A stretch of DNA of 64,000 bases from Aestuariibacter salexigens DSM 15300 (GTDB lineage: Bacteria; Pseudomonadota; Gammaproteobacteria; Enterobacterales; Alteromonadaceae). The translations under genes were made by a program, and so were the position numbers. The stretch covers positions 304,950-368,949 of the forward strand of contig NZ_AUBH01000002.1 of assembly GCF_000429145.1 (NCBI RefSeq), given 5' to 3'. Positions within the stretch are counted from its first letter, which is position 1; the number at the start of each line of letters is the position of its first letter. This document shows, one piece after another, positions 9,677 through 18,144 of this stretch. The notes under the pieces were generated by a model that was not told the origin of the DNA, searched no databases, and was given only the letters and a program-made list of their open reading frames with translations.

Positions 9677-9908
9677 GTTTTTTGCCAGCCTTAGAGAACG
9701 TCTTGGTGTTGATTCAATACAACTTGAGCTGACCAGTTCAATCACAGTGTCTCAGCTGCAACAGCACCTGATAGCGCAACATGAGGATTGGAGTGACTTG
9801 CAGCAGGGTAAGGTGTTGTGTGCGGTCAACCATACACTTTGTGACGCAAACACCACGATCCATGACGGTGATGAGGTAGCATTTTTTCCACCAGTGACGG
9901 GCGGCTAA
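9663..9908 (+). CDS. moaD: Molybdopterin synthase sulfur carrier subunit MoaD
   Basis: An 81-residue ubiquitin-like protein ending in VTGG; the terminal Gly-Gly is the site of thiocarboxylation that carries sulfur into molybdopterin. The ATG at 9663 overlaps the end of moaC by 14 bases and gives the standard N terminus [14 protein letters not shown]; a longer open frame to 9633 is only read-through of moaC sequence. It is followed after one base by moaE, its large-subunit partner in the MoaD2-MoaE2 synthase. Confidence 0.95.
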   Translation: MITIKFFASLRERLGVDSIQLELTSSITVSQLQQHLIAQHEDWSDLQQGKVLCAVNHTLCDANTTIHDGDEVAFFPPVTGG

Positions 9909-9909
9909 G

Positions 9910-10374
9910 ATGATTAGCATTCAGCGTGAAGATTTTAACGTTGGCGATGAATATGAGTTGCTAAGAAAAACGTCACGCAGTGAAGGCGCGGTCGTAACGT
10001 TTGTTGGCCTGGTCAGAGATGTCAATTTGAGTGATAGCGTGACAGCTCTGGAGCTCGAACATTACCCAGGTATGACTGAAAAAGTGTTGAACGAATTATG
10101 TGATGAGGCGAGACAACGTTGGGTGCTTGGCGCAATCAGAATCATTCATCGCGTGGGCAAGCTGCAAGCTAATGATCAGATTGTTTTCGTCGGTGTCAGT
10201 AGCCGACATCGTCAGGACGCGTTTGACGCTGCTCAGTTCGTTATGGATGTGCTCAAAACTCAGGCACCGTTCTGGAAAAAAGAACACGGTGTAAATAGTG
10301 CCAAATGGGTAGAAGTAAGAGAAACTGATATGCTGGCGCTGCAGCGCTGGCAAAATCCACAGGATCCTCAGTGA
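9910..10374 (+). CDS. moaE: Molybdopterin synthase catalytic subunit MoaE
   Basis: A 154-residue large subunit of molybdopterin synthase. It contains GAVVTFVGLVRD near the N terminus, HYPGMTEKVL, IHRVGKL and the C-terminal APFWKKEHG stretch with the active-site lysines. The stop overlaps the GTG start of modA (10371-10374), so the cofactor-synthesis genes are translationally linked to the molybdate transporter. Confidence 0.96.
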   Translation: MISIQREDFNVGDEYELLRKTSRSEGAVVTFVGLVRDVNLSDSVTALELEHYPGMTEKVLNELCDEARQRWVLGAIRIIHRVGKLQANDQIVFVGVSSRHRQDAFDAAQFVMDVLKTQAPFWKKEHGVNSAKWVEVRETDMLALQRWQNPQDPQ

Positions 10375-11114
10375 AAACAGCCTTGCTATGGCTTGCCTGT
10401 TTAGTGACGCCATATGTATCATGCGCTGGCGAAATGCTGCGTGTCGCAGTGGCATCAAACTTTTATCCAACCCTACAAAGTCTTAGCAACACATTCAGTC
10501 AGAAAACGGGTATTGGTGTCTCCCTCTCTTCTGCGTCAAGCGGTACCCTATATGCGCAGATTGTGAATGGCGCGCCGTTTGATCTATTTCTGTCCGCCGA
10601 TGCGTTGCGACCACGGCGTTTGCAGGAGCAACAGTTAATCTTGGCAGGCAGCCGAAAAACCTATGCGCTGGGTAAGCTGGTATTGTGGATACCGGGCCAG
10701 ACTGAGCCCACTATTCAGCGACTACAGGATGTCTCTGGTCGTATCGCTATCGCCAACCCCCGTGTCGCCCCATACGGAAGCGCCGCGAAACAGGTCATTG
10801 AGCATGCAGATCTGTGGACGCAGTTGCAGGGTAAGTTAGCCATGGGAAACAATATCACTCAGACCTATCAATTTGTGCGCAGCGGTAATGCAGCTGCGGG
10901 TTTCGTAGCGCTAAGTCAGGTAGTAAAAAGTGCTGAACAGATGCTGATAGTGCCACAGGCATGGTATCAACCTATTGAGCAGCAACTGGTTATACTCAAG
11001 CGTACCAAACAGCAGCAACTCGCCCAGCAATTGAGCGATTATTTACTTTCTGAACCCGTGCAGAGAACTCTAGCAACATTGGGGTATTGGCAGGCAGGAA
11101 GCGTCATCCCATGA
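10371..11114 (+). CDS. modA: Molybdate ABC transporter periplasmic binding protein ModA
   Basis: A 247-residue periplasmic binding protein with a GTG start overlapping the moaE stop and a signal peptide ending near SCAGE. The family blocks are VAVASNFYPTLQSL, SSASSGTLYAQIVNGAPFD, FLSADALRPRRL, NPRVAPYGSAAKQV and QFVRSGNAAAGFVALSQV; the Ser residues of these blocks line the oxyanion pocket for molybdate or tungstate. It delivers substrate to ModB/ModC encoded next. The stop overlaps the modB start by four bases (ATGA). Confidence 0.95.
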   Translation: MKTALLWLACLVTPYVSCAGEMLRVAVASNFYPTLQSLSNTFSQKTGIGVSLSSASSGTLYAQIVNGAPFDLFLSADALRPRRLQEQQLILAGSRKTYALGKLVLWIPGQTEPTIQRLQDVSGRIAIANPRVAPYGSAAKQVIEHADLWTQLQGKLAMGNNITQTYQFVRSGNAAAGFVALSQVVKSAEQMLIVPQAWYQPIEQQLVILKRTKQQQLAQQLSDYLLSEPVQRTLATLGYWQAGSVIP

Positions 11115-11788
11115 GTGGCATGGATATCAATGCGCTTTTGCTGACCGTAAAGCTGGCTGCATTGACTAGCATTATCCTGATCGGTATCAGTGTGCCGTTG
11201 GCCTGGTGGCTTGCACACTGGCGTAGTCCGGCTAAATCAATAGTGCTGGCAATCCTTGCCTTACCGCTGGTACTGCCACCCACAGTGCTGGGCTTCTACT
11301 TACTCATCTCGTTTGCCCCTGATACATGGCTAGGCCAAAGTTGGTTGGCGCTGAGTGGCCGGCAGCTGGCATTCAGTTTTGAAGGGATCCTCCTTGGCTC
11401 TGTGATCTATTCACTGCCATTTGCCGTGCAACCTTTACACAATGCGTTTGAGCAGCTAAATCCGCGTTTTGTTGAAGTAGCAAAAACCCTCGGACTTAAC
11501 CGCACTCAGCAGTTTATGCAGGTAATTTTACCCATCACCAGGGGCAGTTTTTTTACGGCTGCCGGCCTAAGTTTCGCACACACACTAGGGGAGTTCGGTG
11601 TTGTGCTGATGATAGGCGGAAATATTCCTGGTGAGACGCAGGTGGTGTCAATTGCATTGTTTGACCATGTCGAAGCTATGGCTTACGAGCAGGCCCACGC
11701 TCTGGCGCTGGTTATGCTGCTTTTTTCATTATGCTTGCTAACGGTGTTGTACCGCTTCAATAGCAGCAGGATAAGTCTGTGGAAATAA
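11111..11788 (+). CDS. modB: Molybdate ABC transporter permease ModB
   Basis: A 225-residue inner-membrane permease with about five hydrophobic segments. I chose the ATG at 11111, which overlaps the modA stop (ATGA); an upstream in-frame start at 11087 lies inside modA. The cytoplasmic coupling loop reads EVAKTLGLNRTQQFMQVILPITRGSF, and FAHTLGEFGVVLMIGGN follows, both standard for ModB. Two copies should pair with two ModC subunits. The final ten bases overlap the GTG start of modC. Confidence 0.95.
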   Translation: MSGMDINALLLTVKLAALTSIILIGISVPLAWWLAHWRSPAKSIVLAILALPLVLPPTVLGFYLLISFAPDTWLGQSWLALSGRQLAFSFEGILLGSVIYSLPFAVQPLHNAFEQLNPRFVEVAKTLGLNRTQQFMQVILPITRGSFFTAAGLSFAHTLGEFGVVLMIGGNIPGETQVVSIALFDHVEAMAYEQAHALALVMLLFSLCLLTVLYRFNSSRISLWK

Positions 11789-12798
11789 AAGGCCGTCTTT
11801 GTAAACAGGGTAAAACCATCCTCGATGTCGACCTGACGCTGCCGATAAGTGAGAATATCTGCGGCGTTTATGGCGCCTCTGGCGCCGGTAAAACGACTTT
11901 ATTACGATGTCTTGCCGGGGTAGAGGCGGATTTTGAGGGGCACATATCGGTTAAACCTGAAACCCGCATTGCGCTGGTATTTCAGGACAGTGCCTTATTT
12001 CCCCATTTGACTGTGCAGCAGAATTTACAATTGGCAAGGCGTTTTGCCGCGCCCAGACAAGGTGCTCTGTCGATTTATGAACTAGCTACGTTGTTCGAAT
12101 GTGAGCATCTCTTTTCCCAGCACATCAGCAGTTTGTCCGGCGGTGAGCAGCAGCGAGTGGCATTGGCCAGAGCGCTGGCAAATAATCCCGATGTTCTGCT
12201 ACTGGATGAACCCGTGTCGGCATTAGATGAAAACCGACGATATCGCCTGTTACAACACGTGCTAGACCTGCATACTCGTGACGGATTTTCTGTGCTTATG
12301 GTAAGTCACAGTCTGCGGGAGTTGGCTTTTGTCAGCGATTATATTGTGCAGCTCAATGCGGGTAAGATAGAAGCCGAGGGGCCACTATCATCCATGATAA
12401 ACAGATTGCAGCAGCATGAAGATGTCAGACAATACCGCTCTTTGTTCAGTGTGCTGATGGGCAAGGTCATTCAACATCACGAACATTATGGCCTCACCGA
12501 ATTACACTGTGATGGGCAGCGGCTTTTTGTCCCGCGGGATTCAGTCAAAGGAGAGAGTGTTAAGGTCAGGGTTGAGGCCAATCAGGTGAGTTTGGATCTG
12601 AACGAGCGCAGCCAAAGTTCTATTATTAACTGTCTGCTGGCCAGGGTGGTGGACATAGAAGCCGTGACCCCGACACGCCAATTGGTCACACTTAGCCTTG
12701 GCACACACACCCTGTTCGCCGAGATTAGTGCATGGAGTGCCGATAAGCTAGGTATCCACACGGGACAAAATCTGTATGCACGTTTCAAGCTACCCTAA
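11779..12798 (+). CDS. modC: Molybdate ABC transporter ATP-binding protein ModC
   Basis: A 339-residue ATPase with a GTG start inside the end of modB. Walker A is GASGAGKTT, the Q-loop sits in LVFQDSALFPHLTV, the ABC signature is LSGGEQQRVALARAL, Walker B is LLLDEPVSAL and the switch His is in VSHSLREL. The C-terminal 120 residues form the molybdate-responsive TOBE/mop-type domain that can inhibit transport when molybdate is plentiful. This is the last gene of the moa-mod run; the metallo-hydrolase gene follows after only ten bases. Confidence 0.95.
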   Translation: MEIKGRLCKQGKTILDVDLTLPISENICGVYGASGAGKTTLLRCLAGVEADFEGHISVKPETRIALVFQDSALFPHLTVQQNLQLARRFAAPRQGALSIYELATLFECEHLFSQHISSLSGGEQQRVALARALANNPDVLLLDEPVSALDENRRYRLLQHVLDLHTRDGFSVLMVSHSLRELAFVSDYIVQLNAGKIEAEGPLSSMINRLQQHEDVRQYRSLFSVLMGKVIQHHEHYGLTELHCDGQRLFVPRDSVKGESVKVRVEANQVSLDLNERSQSSIINCLLARVVDIEAVTPTRQLVTLSLGTHTLFAEISAWSADKLGIHTGQNLYARFKLP

Positions 12799-12808
12799 GG
12801 AGAGGCTG

Positions 12809-13747
12809 ATGAATTTCAAGCACATGTTAAAGGTAATGTCCTGCCTTATATCGCTTGGTACAGTGACAGGCGTGCATAGTGAATCAAATCAACCCTTTCT
12901 GCTCATACTTGGGGTAGCACAGGATGCAGGCTATCCCCAGGCCGGTTGTTTTAAACCCCATTGCATGCCAGGCTGGCACGCGCCACAAAAGCGCCAGCAT
13001 GCCACATCGCTAGCGCTTGTCTCACCTGCATCAAATCAAACCTATTTATTCGAGGCTACGCCCGATCTACCTGAACAGCTGTATACCTTGCACAACCGCG
13101 TATCATCGACACAGTATTCACTCGCCGGTGTATTTGTGACACATGCTCACATTGGTCACTATGCGGGACTGATGTATTTGGGGCATGAAGCCATGGGCGC
13201 ATCTGACGTTCCGGTGTATGCCATGCCAAGAATGACAACGTTTCTGCGTGACAATGGTCCCTGGAGTCAACTGGTTAGCTTTCAGAATATCAGCCTACGG
13301 AAATTACAAAACAATACCCCTGTAGGATTACAGCAGATTTCGGTCATTCCTTTTCTGGTACCGCACAGAGATGAGTTCTCAGAGACGGTCGGTTATTCTA
13401 TTCGAGGTCCCAACGCCTCAGCAGTTTTCATACCAGACATTAACAAATGGCATATCTGGCAACAAGATCTCGCCGAGGTTGTACGTCAACATGATTATGC
13501 ATTGCTGGATGCGACATTTTTCTCGGGCGACGAGTTGCCGGGCAGGGATATGTCAAAAGTGCCTCATCCACTGGTCACAGAAACCATGCAGCTACTATCA
13601 AATCAGCCTGATGACATCCGGCAGCGCGTATGGTTCATCCATATGAATCATACCAATCCCTTGCTAGATAAGGCCTCAGAAGAATATCAATCCGTTACCA
13701 ACGCAGGTTTTAACGTAGCGTTTGCGGGTCTTGAGCTTATTTTATGA
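12809..13747 (+). CDS. PqqB-like metallo-beta-lactamase-fold hydrolase, exported
   Basis: A 312-residue protein. The ATG at 12809 is preceded by a strong AAGGAGAG site and gives a signal peptide ending around VHSES; the open frame from 12776 overlaps modC and was not used. The metallo-beta-lactamase motif reads THAHIGHYAGL, so the usual Asp of HxHxDH is Gly. Downstream His residues occur at VPHRDEF and IHMNHTNPL. Two Cys residues (GCFKPHC) lie near the N terminus after GVAQDAGYPQ. The closest familiar family is the PqqB-like MBL group; no other pqq gene is here, so PQQ synthesis is not implied. It may be co-transcribed with modABC. Confidence 0.78.
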   Translation: MNFKHMLKVMSCLISLGTVTGVHSESNQPFLLILGVAQDAGYPQAGCFKPHCMPGWHAPQKRQHATSLALVSPASNQTYLFEATPDLPEQLYTLHNRVSSTQYSLAGVFVTHAHIGHYAGLMYLGHEAMGASDVPVYAMPRMTTFLRDNGPWSQLVSFQNISLRKLQNNTPVGLQQISVIPFLVPHRDEFSETVGYSIRGPNASAVFIPDINKWHIWQQDLAEVVRQHDYALLDATFFSGDELPGRDMSKVPHPLVTETMQLLSNQPDDIRQRVWFIHMNHTNPLLDKASEEYQSVTNAGFNVAFAGLELIL

Positions 13748-14047
13748 GTGTTTAGCTTTGGCAAACTTAGCTTGTTGTTCCGAAGTTGCCTCGGTCTGGT
13801 ACTTTTGTTTCCACTCATTAAAAGGCATACCGTAAACAATTTCTCTGGCCGCATCTTTATCCAGCTCAATGCCTTTTTCGCTTGCTGCTTCAGCGTACCA
13901 GCGACTCAGGCAATTGCGACAAAACCCGGCCAGGTTCATTAAATCAATATTTTGTACGTCGGTGCGGGTTCTGAGATGGTCCCGCAGGGCGCGAAACGCG
14001 GCAGCTTCAAGCTCTAGAGTGGTTTGGTCGTCAAATTGATTAGTCAT
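13742..14047 (-). CDS. DUF1244 family protein
   Basis: A 101-residue soluble protein with the DUF1244 hallmark LMNLAGFCRNCLSRWY, containing two Cys residues three positions apart, followed by DAAREIVYGMPFNEWK. The family is small, widespread in proteobacteria and of unknown function. Its last six bases overlap the end of the convergent PqqB-like gene. Confidence 0.88.
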   Translation of the reverse strand: MTNQFDDQTTLELEAAAFRALRDHLRTRTDVQNIDLMNLAGFCRNCLSRWYAEAASEKGIELDKDAAREIVYGMPFNEWKQKYQTEATSEQQAKFAKAKHS

Positions 14048-14164
14048 TATGTTATTTAGAAATGAAGAGAGGGTTTGTAGAATAAAGTGTCGTGCATATC
14101 AGATCAATTCAGTACTTAGTATCCTTAATATTTGCGTTATCCATAAAACGTTCAACGAATTATT

Positions 14165-14416
14165 ATGCCCAAGCCCAACAAAAAACAGCCCAAACGTACG
14201 GTGTTGATTTCCTGTATGCACTGTAAAACCAATCTGTTCAAATACCGAAAAGGGGGCAAAGGCGCGCTGGTAAAATGTTTTGTTGAGCGTATAACGGAAG
14301 ATTACACGCATGACAAAATCCATTGCCCACAGTGCGAGCAGGAGTTTGCCAGAGAAACGATGATTCGGGGTGCTCCGGCACTTAAAATTATCGGCGGAAA
14401 AGTACATATGAAGTGA
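14165..14416 (+). CDS. Small zinc-ribbon protein of unknown function
   Basis: An 83-residue basic protein with one CxxC pair near residue 17 (CMHC) and a second about 40 residues later (CPQC), the arrangement of a zinc ribbon or rubredoxin-like knuckle. The N terminus is rich in Lys and Pro. I do not recognise a named family. No strong ribosome binding site precedes the ATG. The gene ends ten bases before the threonine-aldolase-like gene and may be co-transcribed with it. Confidence 0.7.
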   Translation: MPKPNKKQPKRTVLISCMHCKTNLFKYRKGGKGALVKCFVERITEDYTHDKIHCPQCEQEFARETMIRGAPALKIIGGKVHMK

Positions 14417-14426
14417 GCAATAGACC

Positions 14427-15533
14427 ATGCTAACGCCATCCATACAATCTCGCTTTGCACAGGCGTGTAAGGCAGCCAGTGCTAATATCCATCGACACCG
14501 GCCACTTTCTACTGCGCAGGAACTCCAAGGCATACGCAATGCTGTCCTGCCAAAAGACGATCGTGACGCATACGGCAAAGGCGGCTGTGTAGCTGACTTT
14601 GAGCAGCAGTTGTGTACGCTATTTGATAAACCAGCGGCGGTGTTTTTACCTACCGGCACGCTGGCGCAATGTGCTGCGATGAAGTGCTATGCCATACAGT
14701 CAGAACGTGATGGTGTTGCGCTTCATCCCACTTCACACCTGTTACTTCATGAGCACATGGCAATAGAGCAGCTGTGGGGCCTCAAGGCGATTTCCGTGGG
14801 GCACACACATCGGGCAATGACATTAGATGATCTTATGCAGGTTGATTCCTCTACTCTGGCGGCGCTGATCATTGAGCTACCGATGCGCGAGATTGGTGGC
14901 GTGCTGCCCAGCTGGCAGGAACTAGAGTTGATCAGAAAATGGTGCGATGAATATGGTGTAGCTCTGCATCTTGACGGCGCCAGGGTGTGGCAGACGAGCA
15001 CCTATTATCAGCGCTCTCTGGCTGAGATACTGTCATTATTTGATTCAGCCTATGTCAGTTTCTATAAGGATATGGGTGGAATATTCGGTGCGGCGCTGCT
15101 GGGCAGCGAGGCGTTGGTTGATGAGGTGAGAATTTGGGCACGAAGGGCCGGTGGCAATCCTATCACCATGTATCCGGAAGTGCTTGCCGCTCGGATTGGC
15201 TTGCAGCGTTATTTGCCTCAGATGCCGGTTTTTGTTGATTATGCAGCAAGGTTAAGCCAGGCACTGGCGGGTATAGACCTGTTGATCAACCCACAAACAC
15301 CTCCATGTTCCATGTTTCACATCCAGTTGCCCATAGCACCACAACGTCTGGCTGAGCGCATTGTGGCGTATGCTGAGGCTACCGGCATTATCGTGTTGCC
15401 ATTACCACGCATTGGTGATGACAACAGCAGCATTTGTGAAATCAGCGTAGGAGACAGTGCGATACAGCACCCTGTGTCATATTGGGCTGAGCACGTGAGT
15501 CTGTGCCTCGGTCAATCCAGCCAGGCTAAATAA
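14427..15533 (+). CDS. Threonine aldolase/beta-eliminating lyase family PLP enzyme
   Basis: A 368-residue fold-type I PLP enzyme resembling low-specificity L-threonine aldolase. The PLP-facing segment LHLDGARVW supplies the cofactor-binding Asp, and SFYKDMGG holds the lysine expected to form the Schiff base. The motif GKGGCVADFEQQLCTLFDKPAAVFLPTGT is typical of the aldolase N-terminal region (split here by reading). Cleavage of L-threonine or L-allo-threonine to glycine and acetaldehyde is the likely reaction. Its 3' end overlaps the end of convergent hemN by eight bases. Confidence 0.83.
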   Translation: MLTPSIQSRFAQACKAASANIHRHRPLSTAQELQGIRNAVLPKDDRDAYGKGGCVADFEQQLCTLFDKPAAVFLPTGTLAQCAAMKCYAIQSERDGVALHPTSHLLLHEHMAIEQLWGLKAISVGHTHRAMTLDDLMQVDSSTLAALIIELPMREIGGVLPSWQELELIRKWCDEYGVALHLDGARVWQTSTYYQRSLAEILSLFDSAYVSFYKDMGGIFGAALLGSEALVDEVRIWARRAGGNPITMYPEVLAARIGLQRYLPQMPVFVDYAARLSQALAGIDLLINPQTPPCSMFHIQLPIAPQRLAERIVAYAEATGIIVLPLPRIGDDNSSICEISVGDSAIQHPVSYWAEHVSLCLGQSSQAK

Positions 15534-16893
15534 CTCTGGAAAAACGCTGTTGAGCAATTTTTTCCTGGCTGTATACATCAAACGTCAGACAGATATTGCG
15601 TACCAGCAAGCGGGCTTTGGGTACCACCTCGAGGCTGTGCGGCCGGTTGATGACCAACTGATCGTCAATAAAGGGGGTTAGCGCAACTATGGCATTTGTG
15701 AAATAGCGATCAAAGTCAATGCCATACTTTTCGGCAATAAGCTGTTTATCGACCCGTAAATTGCACATCAACGCCTGAATCACATCGCGACGGATGACGT
15801 CATCCGCGTTTAATACAAGCCCTTTATCTATCGCATGTTCACTGCTTTCGATGCTGACATAATAGTCCTGTAAGGTTTTCTTATTCTGGCTGTAGCAATT
15901 GCCGATGGCACTGATGGCAGACAGGCCAAGCCCCAACAGATCTGACTGTTTCTGTGTGGTATAGCCTTGAAAATTGCGGTGCATATCACCTTTTTCCTGC
16001 GCAATGCTGAGCTCATCATCGGCGCGCGCAAAATGATCAAGGCCGATCAAGACATAACCGGCCTTATTTAATGTCAGAGCGGCCTGACGCATCAGGGCCA
16101 GCTTTTGGTTCGCATCCGGCAGCCATTCATTACGTATCTTACGCTGAGCCGCAAAGCGCTGCGGCATATGTGCATAGCTAAACAGCGACACCCGGTCCGG
16201 TGATATTGACGCAACCGTGTCCAACGTGGTGGCAAAGGTCTGCTCATTTTGATGGGGCAGGCCGTATATTAAATCCAGGTTGATAGACACAAAACCACAG
16301 CGTCGTGCTTCTTCGACCAGTTGCTTGATGAACGCCGTTGACTGCACACGGTTTATGGCACGCTGCACATTCAGATCGGTATCCTGTACACCAATACTTA
16401 GCCGGGTAAAGGCGCTATCCGCCAACATCTTAATGTAGTTGAGAGGGATTTTTCTTGGATCTATCTCGATACTGATTTCAGCCTGCGGCTGAATGTCAAA
16501 TGCCTGATGCAGGGCGCTCATCAATTGCTTCATCTGAGATGGGTTCAGAAAACTCGGCGTACCGCCACCCAAATGCAACTGTGTGACGGGCTTGGCAGAC
16601 AATTGGTTACCACGGTAGGCAATTTCACGCTGTAGAAAAGCAAGGTACTTATCGGCTTTTTCGCTGTGTCGGGTGACGATTTTATTGCAGCCGCAGTAGT
16701 AGCAGAGGCTGTGACAAAACGGGATATGTACATACAGTGACAGAGTGTCATTGCTGGAGGATTGTGCTGCCTGTATGAATGCTTGTTCGGTGAATGTAGG
16801 CGTGAATTCCAGTGCCGTTGGATAGGACGTGTAGCGCGGCCCACTGGTGTCATATTTGGCAAGTAGCGAGGGGTCAAAAAAATCGATGTTCAT
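15526..16893 (-). CDS. hemN: Oxygen-independent coproporphyrinogen III oxidase HemN
   Basis: A 455-residue radical-SAM enzyme that decarboxylates coproporphyrinogen III without oxygen during haem synthesis. The ATG at 16893 gives the usual N terminus (DPSLLAKYDTSGPRYTSYP); the frame is open to 16980 but the extension has no family match. The iron-sulfur motif is C60-HSL-C64-YY-C67-G-C69, and GGGTPSFL binds SAM. The C-terminal HemN domain is complete. A good FNR-like site lies 63 bases upstream, in keeping with low-oxygen induction. Confidence 0.96.
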   Translation of the reverse strand: MNIDFFDPSLLAKYDTSGPRYTSYPTALEFTPTFTEQAFIQAAQSSSNDTLSLYVHIPFCHSLCYYCGCNKIVTRHSEKADKYLAFLQREIAYRGNQLSAKPVTQLHLGGGTPSFLNPSQMKQLMSALHQAFDIQPQAEISIEIDPRKIPLNYIKMLADSAFTRLSIGVQDTDLNVQRAINRVQSTAFIKQLVEEARRCGFVSINLDLIYGLPHQNEQTFATTLDTVASISPDRVSLFSYAHMPQRFAAQRKIRNEWLPDANQKLALMRQAALTLNKAGYVLIGLDHFARADDELSIAQEKGDMHRNFQGYTTQKQSDLLGLGLSAISAIGNCYSQNKKTLQDYYVSIESSEHAIDKGLVLNADDVIRRDVIQALMCNLRVDKQLIAEKYGIDFDRYFTNAIVALTPFIDDQLVINRPHSLEVVPKARLLVRNICLTFDVYSQEKIAQQRFSRVI

Positions 16894-16955
16894 TGAATCA
16901 GGTGTATGGAAACTGCTTAATAAAAGGAGTGTATCGGAGTGCGCGCACGCAGCCC

Positions 16956-16969
16956 TTGATCTATAACAA
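16956..16969 (-). promoter_or_regulatory. Candidate FNR/CRP-family box upstream of hemN
   Basis: Read toward hemN the site is TTGTT-ATAG-ATCAA, nine of ten half-site bases of the FNR consensus TTGAT-N4-ATCAA. It ends 63 bases before the hemN start, a distance suitable for activation. The match is seen directly; the regulator is inferred, since no fnr gene is in the window. Confidence 0.6.
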
Positions 16970-17097
16970 TGCATCGGCAATGTGGATTCATTTTGTTGTA
17001 AATGAAATGTTAAAAGTTTTGCCTTTTACGCCGTGATAGGTAAAATCGTCGAGCGCTTGGAGTGCAGCGAAGCAATGGAAAAATGGCGGAATAGGGT

Positions 17098-17280
17098 ATG
17101 CAGGATAAGCCTGATTTTGTTTGCAAAGTGCCTATACCCATCGTAAAAACCTGGGTTTGGATGGTTACTGAATCCGATGATCCAGCAATCATCGACCAGG
17201 GCACTGACAATCTTGTTGAGCAGTTTGGCACACTTGCCGAAGCTAACAGATATATTGAATTCCATGAGCGAGAACGCTAA
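17098..17280 (+). CDS. Small hypothetical protein (60 residues)
   Basis: A 60-residue acidic protein preceded by an AATAGGG ribosome-site-like stretch and followed 13 bases later by a perfect intrinsic terminator, which supports it being a real transcription unit. It contains three Trp/Trp-flanking aromatic positions (KTWVWMV) and ends in a helix-like EANRYIEFHERER. I recognise no domain. It is divergent from hemN. Two opposite-strand frames overlap it but lack a terminator of their own. Confidence 0.6.
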   Translation: MQDKPDFVCKVPIPIVKTWVWMVTESDDPAIIDQGTDNLVEQFGTLAEANRYIEFHERER

Positions 17281-17292
17281 GGAAAAGAACCA

Positions 17293-17321
17293 AAAAGAGC
17301 CGCACGTGCGGCTTTTTTTTT
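17293..17321 (+). terminator. Intrinsic terminator after the 60-residue gene
   Basis: The palindrome AGCCGCACGTGCGGCT (17298-17313) forms a tight GC-rich hairpin followed by a run of nine T. It ends the small gene at 17280. Confidence 0.9.
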
Positions 17322-17454
17322 GAGTGTCATTTGGTCACAACCTAGATCACGCAATGCATGCATGGTGTGAATAGAGCAATATCAACAGAATAAATTAAAC
17401 TTATTACCACTTTGTTCTTAACATCATATTTACGAAAAATCAGGACAGGGTCTT

Positions 17455-18132
17455 ATGGCAGAGTTTTATCTCGTCAGACATGGGCAGGCTTCGTTTGGTA
17501 AAGCCGACTACGACCAGCTCAGTGAACTTGGATATCAGCAATCAGAGTGGCTTGGTGAGTATTTTGCCGAGCGTAATATAAAGTTTGATGGTGTCATTCG
17601 CGGCGCAATGAAGCGTCATCATCAGACTGCCGAATCAATCTGCAAGGCAATGCAAGCCGACACGCCGCATGAAATCGACGAGGGACTGAACGAATTTGAT
17701 TTCGAAAGCGTTGTGCGGGCTTACCTGGCAGATAATCCAGCCCATACTCCGGCCAAACAGGCGACGCCCGCCGAGTATTATCGATTACTGAAAAATGCAA
17801 TGCATAGTTGGTCGAATGAGCAGCTCGACAGTAGCCTTATCTCTGAAACCTGGCAGGACTTTTCAGCCCGAGTAGAAAACACGCTTCAGCATGTATGTCA
17901 GCGACGGCCCGAAAAGCCCCTGTTGTTGGTCAGTTCAGGCGGCGCAATGTCAGTGATGATGGGGCATGTGCTGGGGCTATCGATTGAGTCCATTATCAAC
18001 CTCAACATGCAAACGAAAAACGCCAGTTTCAGTCATTTCTATTTCAACCGTGACAAGGTTACGGTTAACAGCTTTAACAGCATTCCGCATCTTGATAGAC
18101 CATCCAGACTGCATGCGGTTACTTACAGTTAA
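17455..18132 (+). CDS. Histidine phosphatase family protein
   Basis: A 225-residue protein of the phosphoglycerate-mutase-like superfamily. The catalytic VRHGQAS motif is at residues 7-13, an Arg-His pair (MKRHHQTAE) around residue 53, and the second catalytic His region appears as SSGGAMSVMMGHVLG, where the more usual SHGG is SSGG. That change removes one conserved His, so activity may be altered. It is the first gene of a rightward operon with acyl-CoA dehydrogenase, APH-type kinase and a quinone-oxidoreductase-like enzyme, with 12 bases to the next gene. It may act on a phosphorylated intermediate of that pathway. Confidence 0.85.
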   Translation: MAEFYLVRHGQASFGKADYDQLSELGYQQSEWLGEYFAERNIKFDGVIRGAMKRHHQTAESICKAMQADTPHEIDEGLNEFDFESVVRAYLADNPAHTPAKQATPAEYYRLLKNAMHSWSNEQLDSSLISETWQDFSARVENTLQHVCQRRPEKPLLLVSSGGAMSVMMGHVLGLSIESIINLNMQTKNASFSHFYFNRDKVTVNSFNSIPHLDRPSRLHAVTYS

Positions 18133-18144
18133 CAGGAGTCACAC

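Noticed and set aside
17347..17370. TCAC...TGTGA with ATGCATGCAT centre as a CRP-like site
   Set aside because: The arms are unequal and the spacing does not match the CRP consensus; kept out of the annotation.
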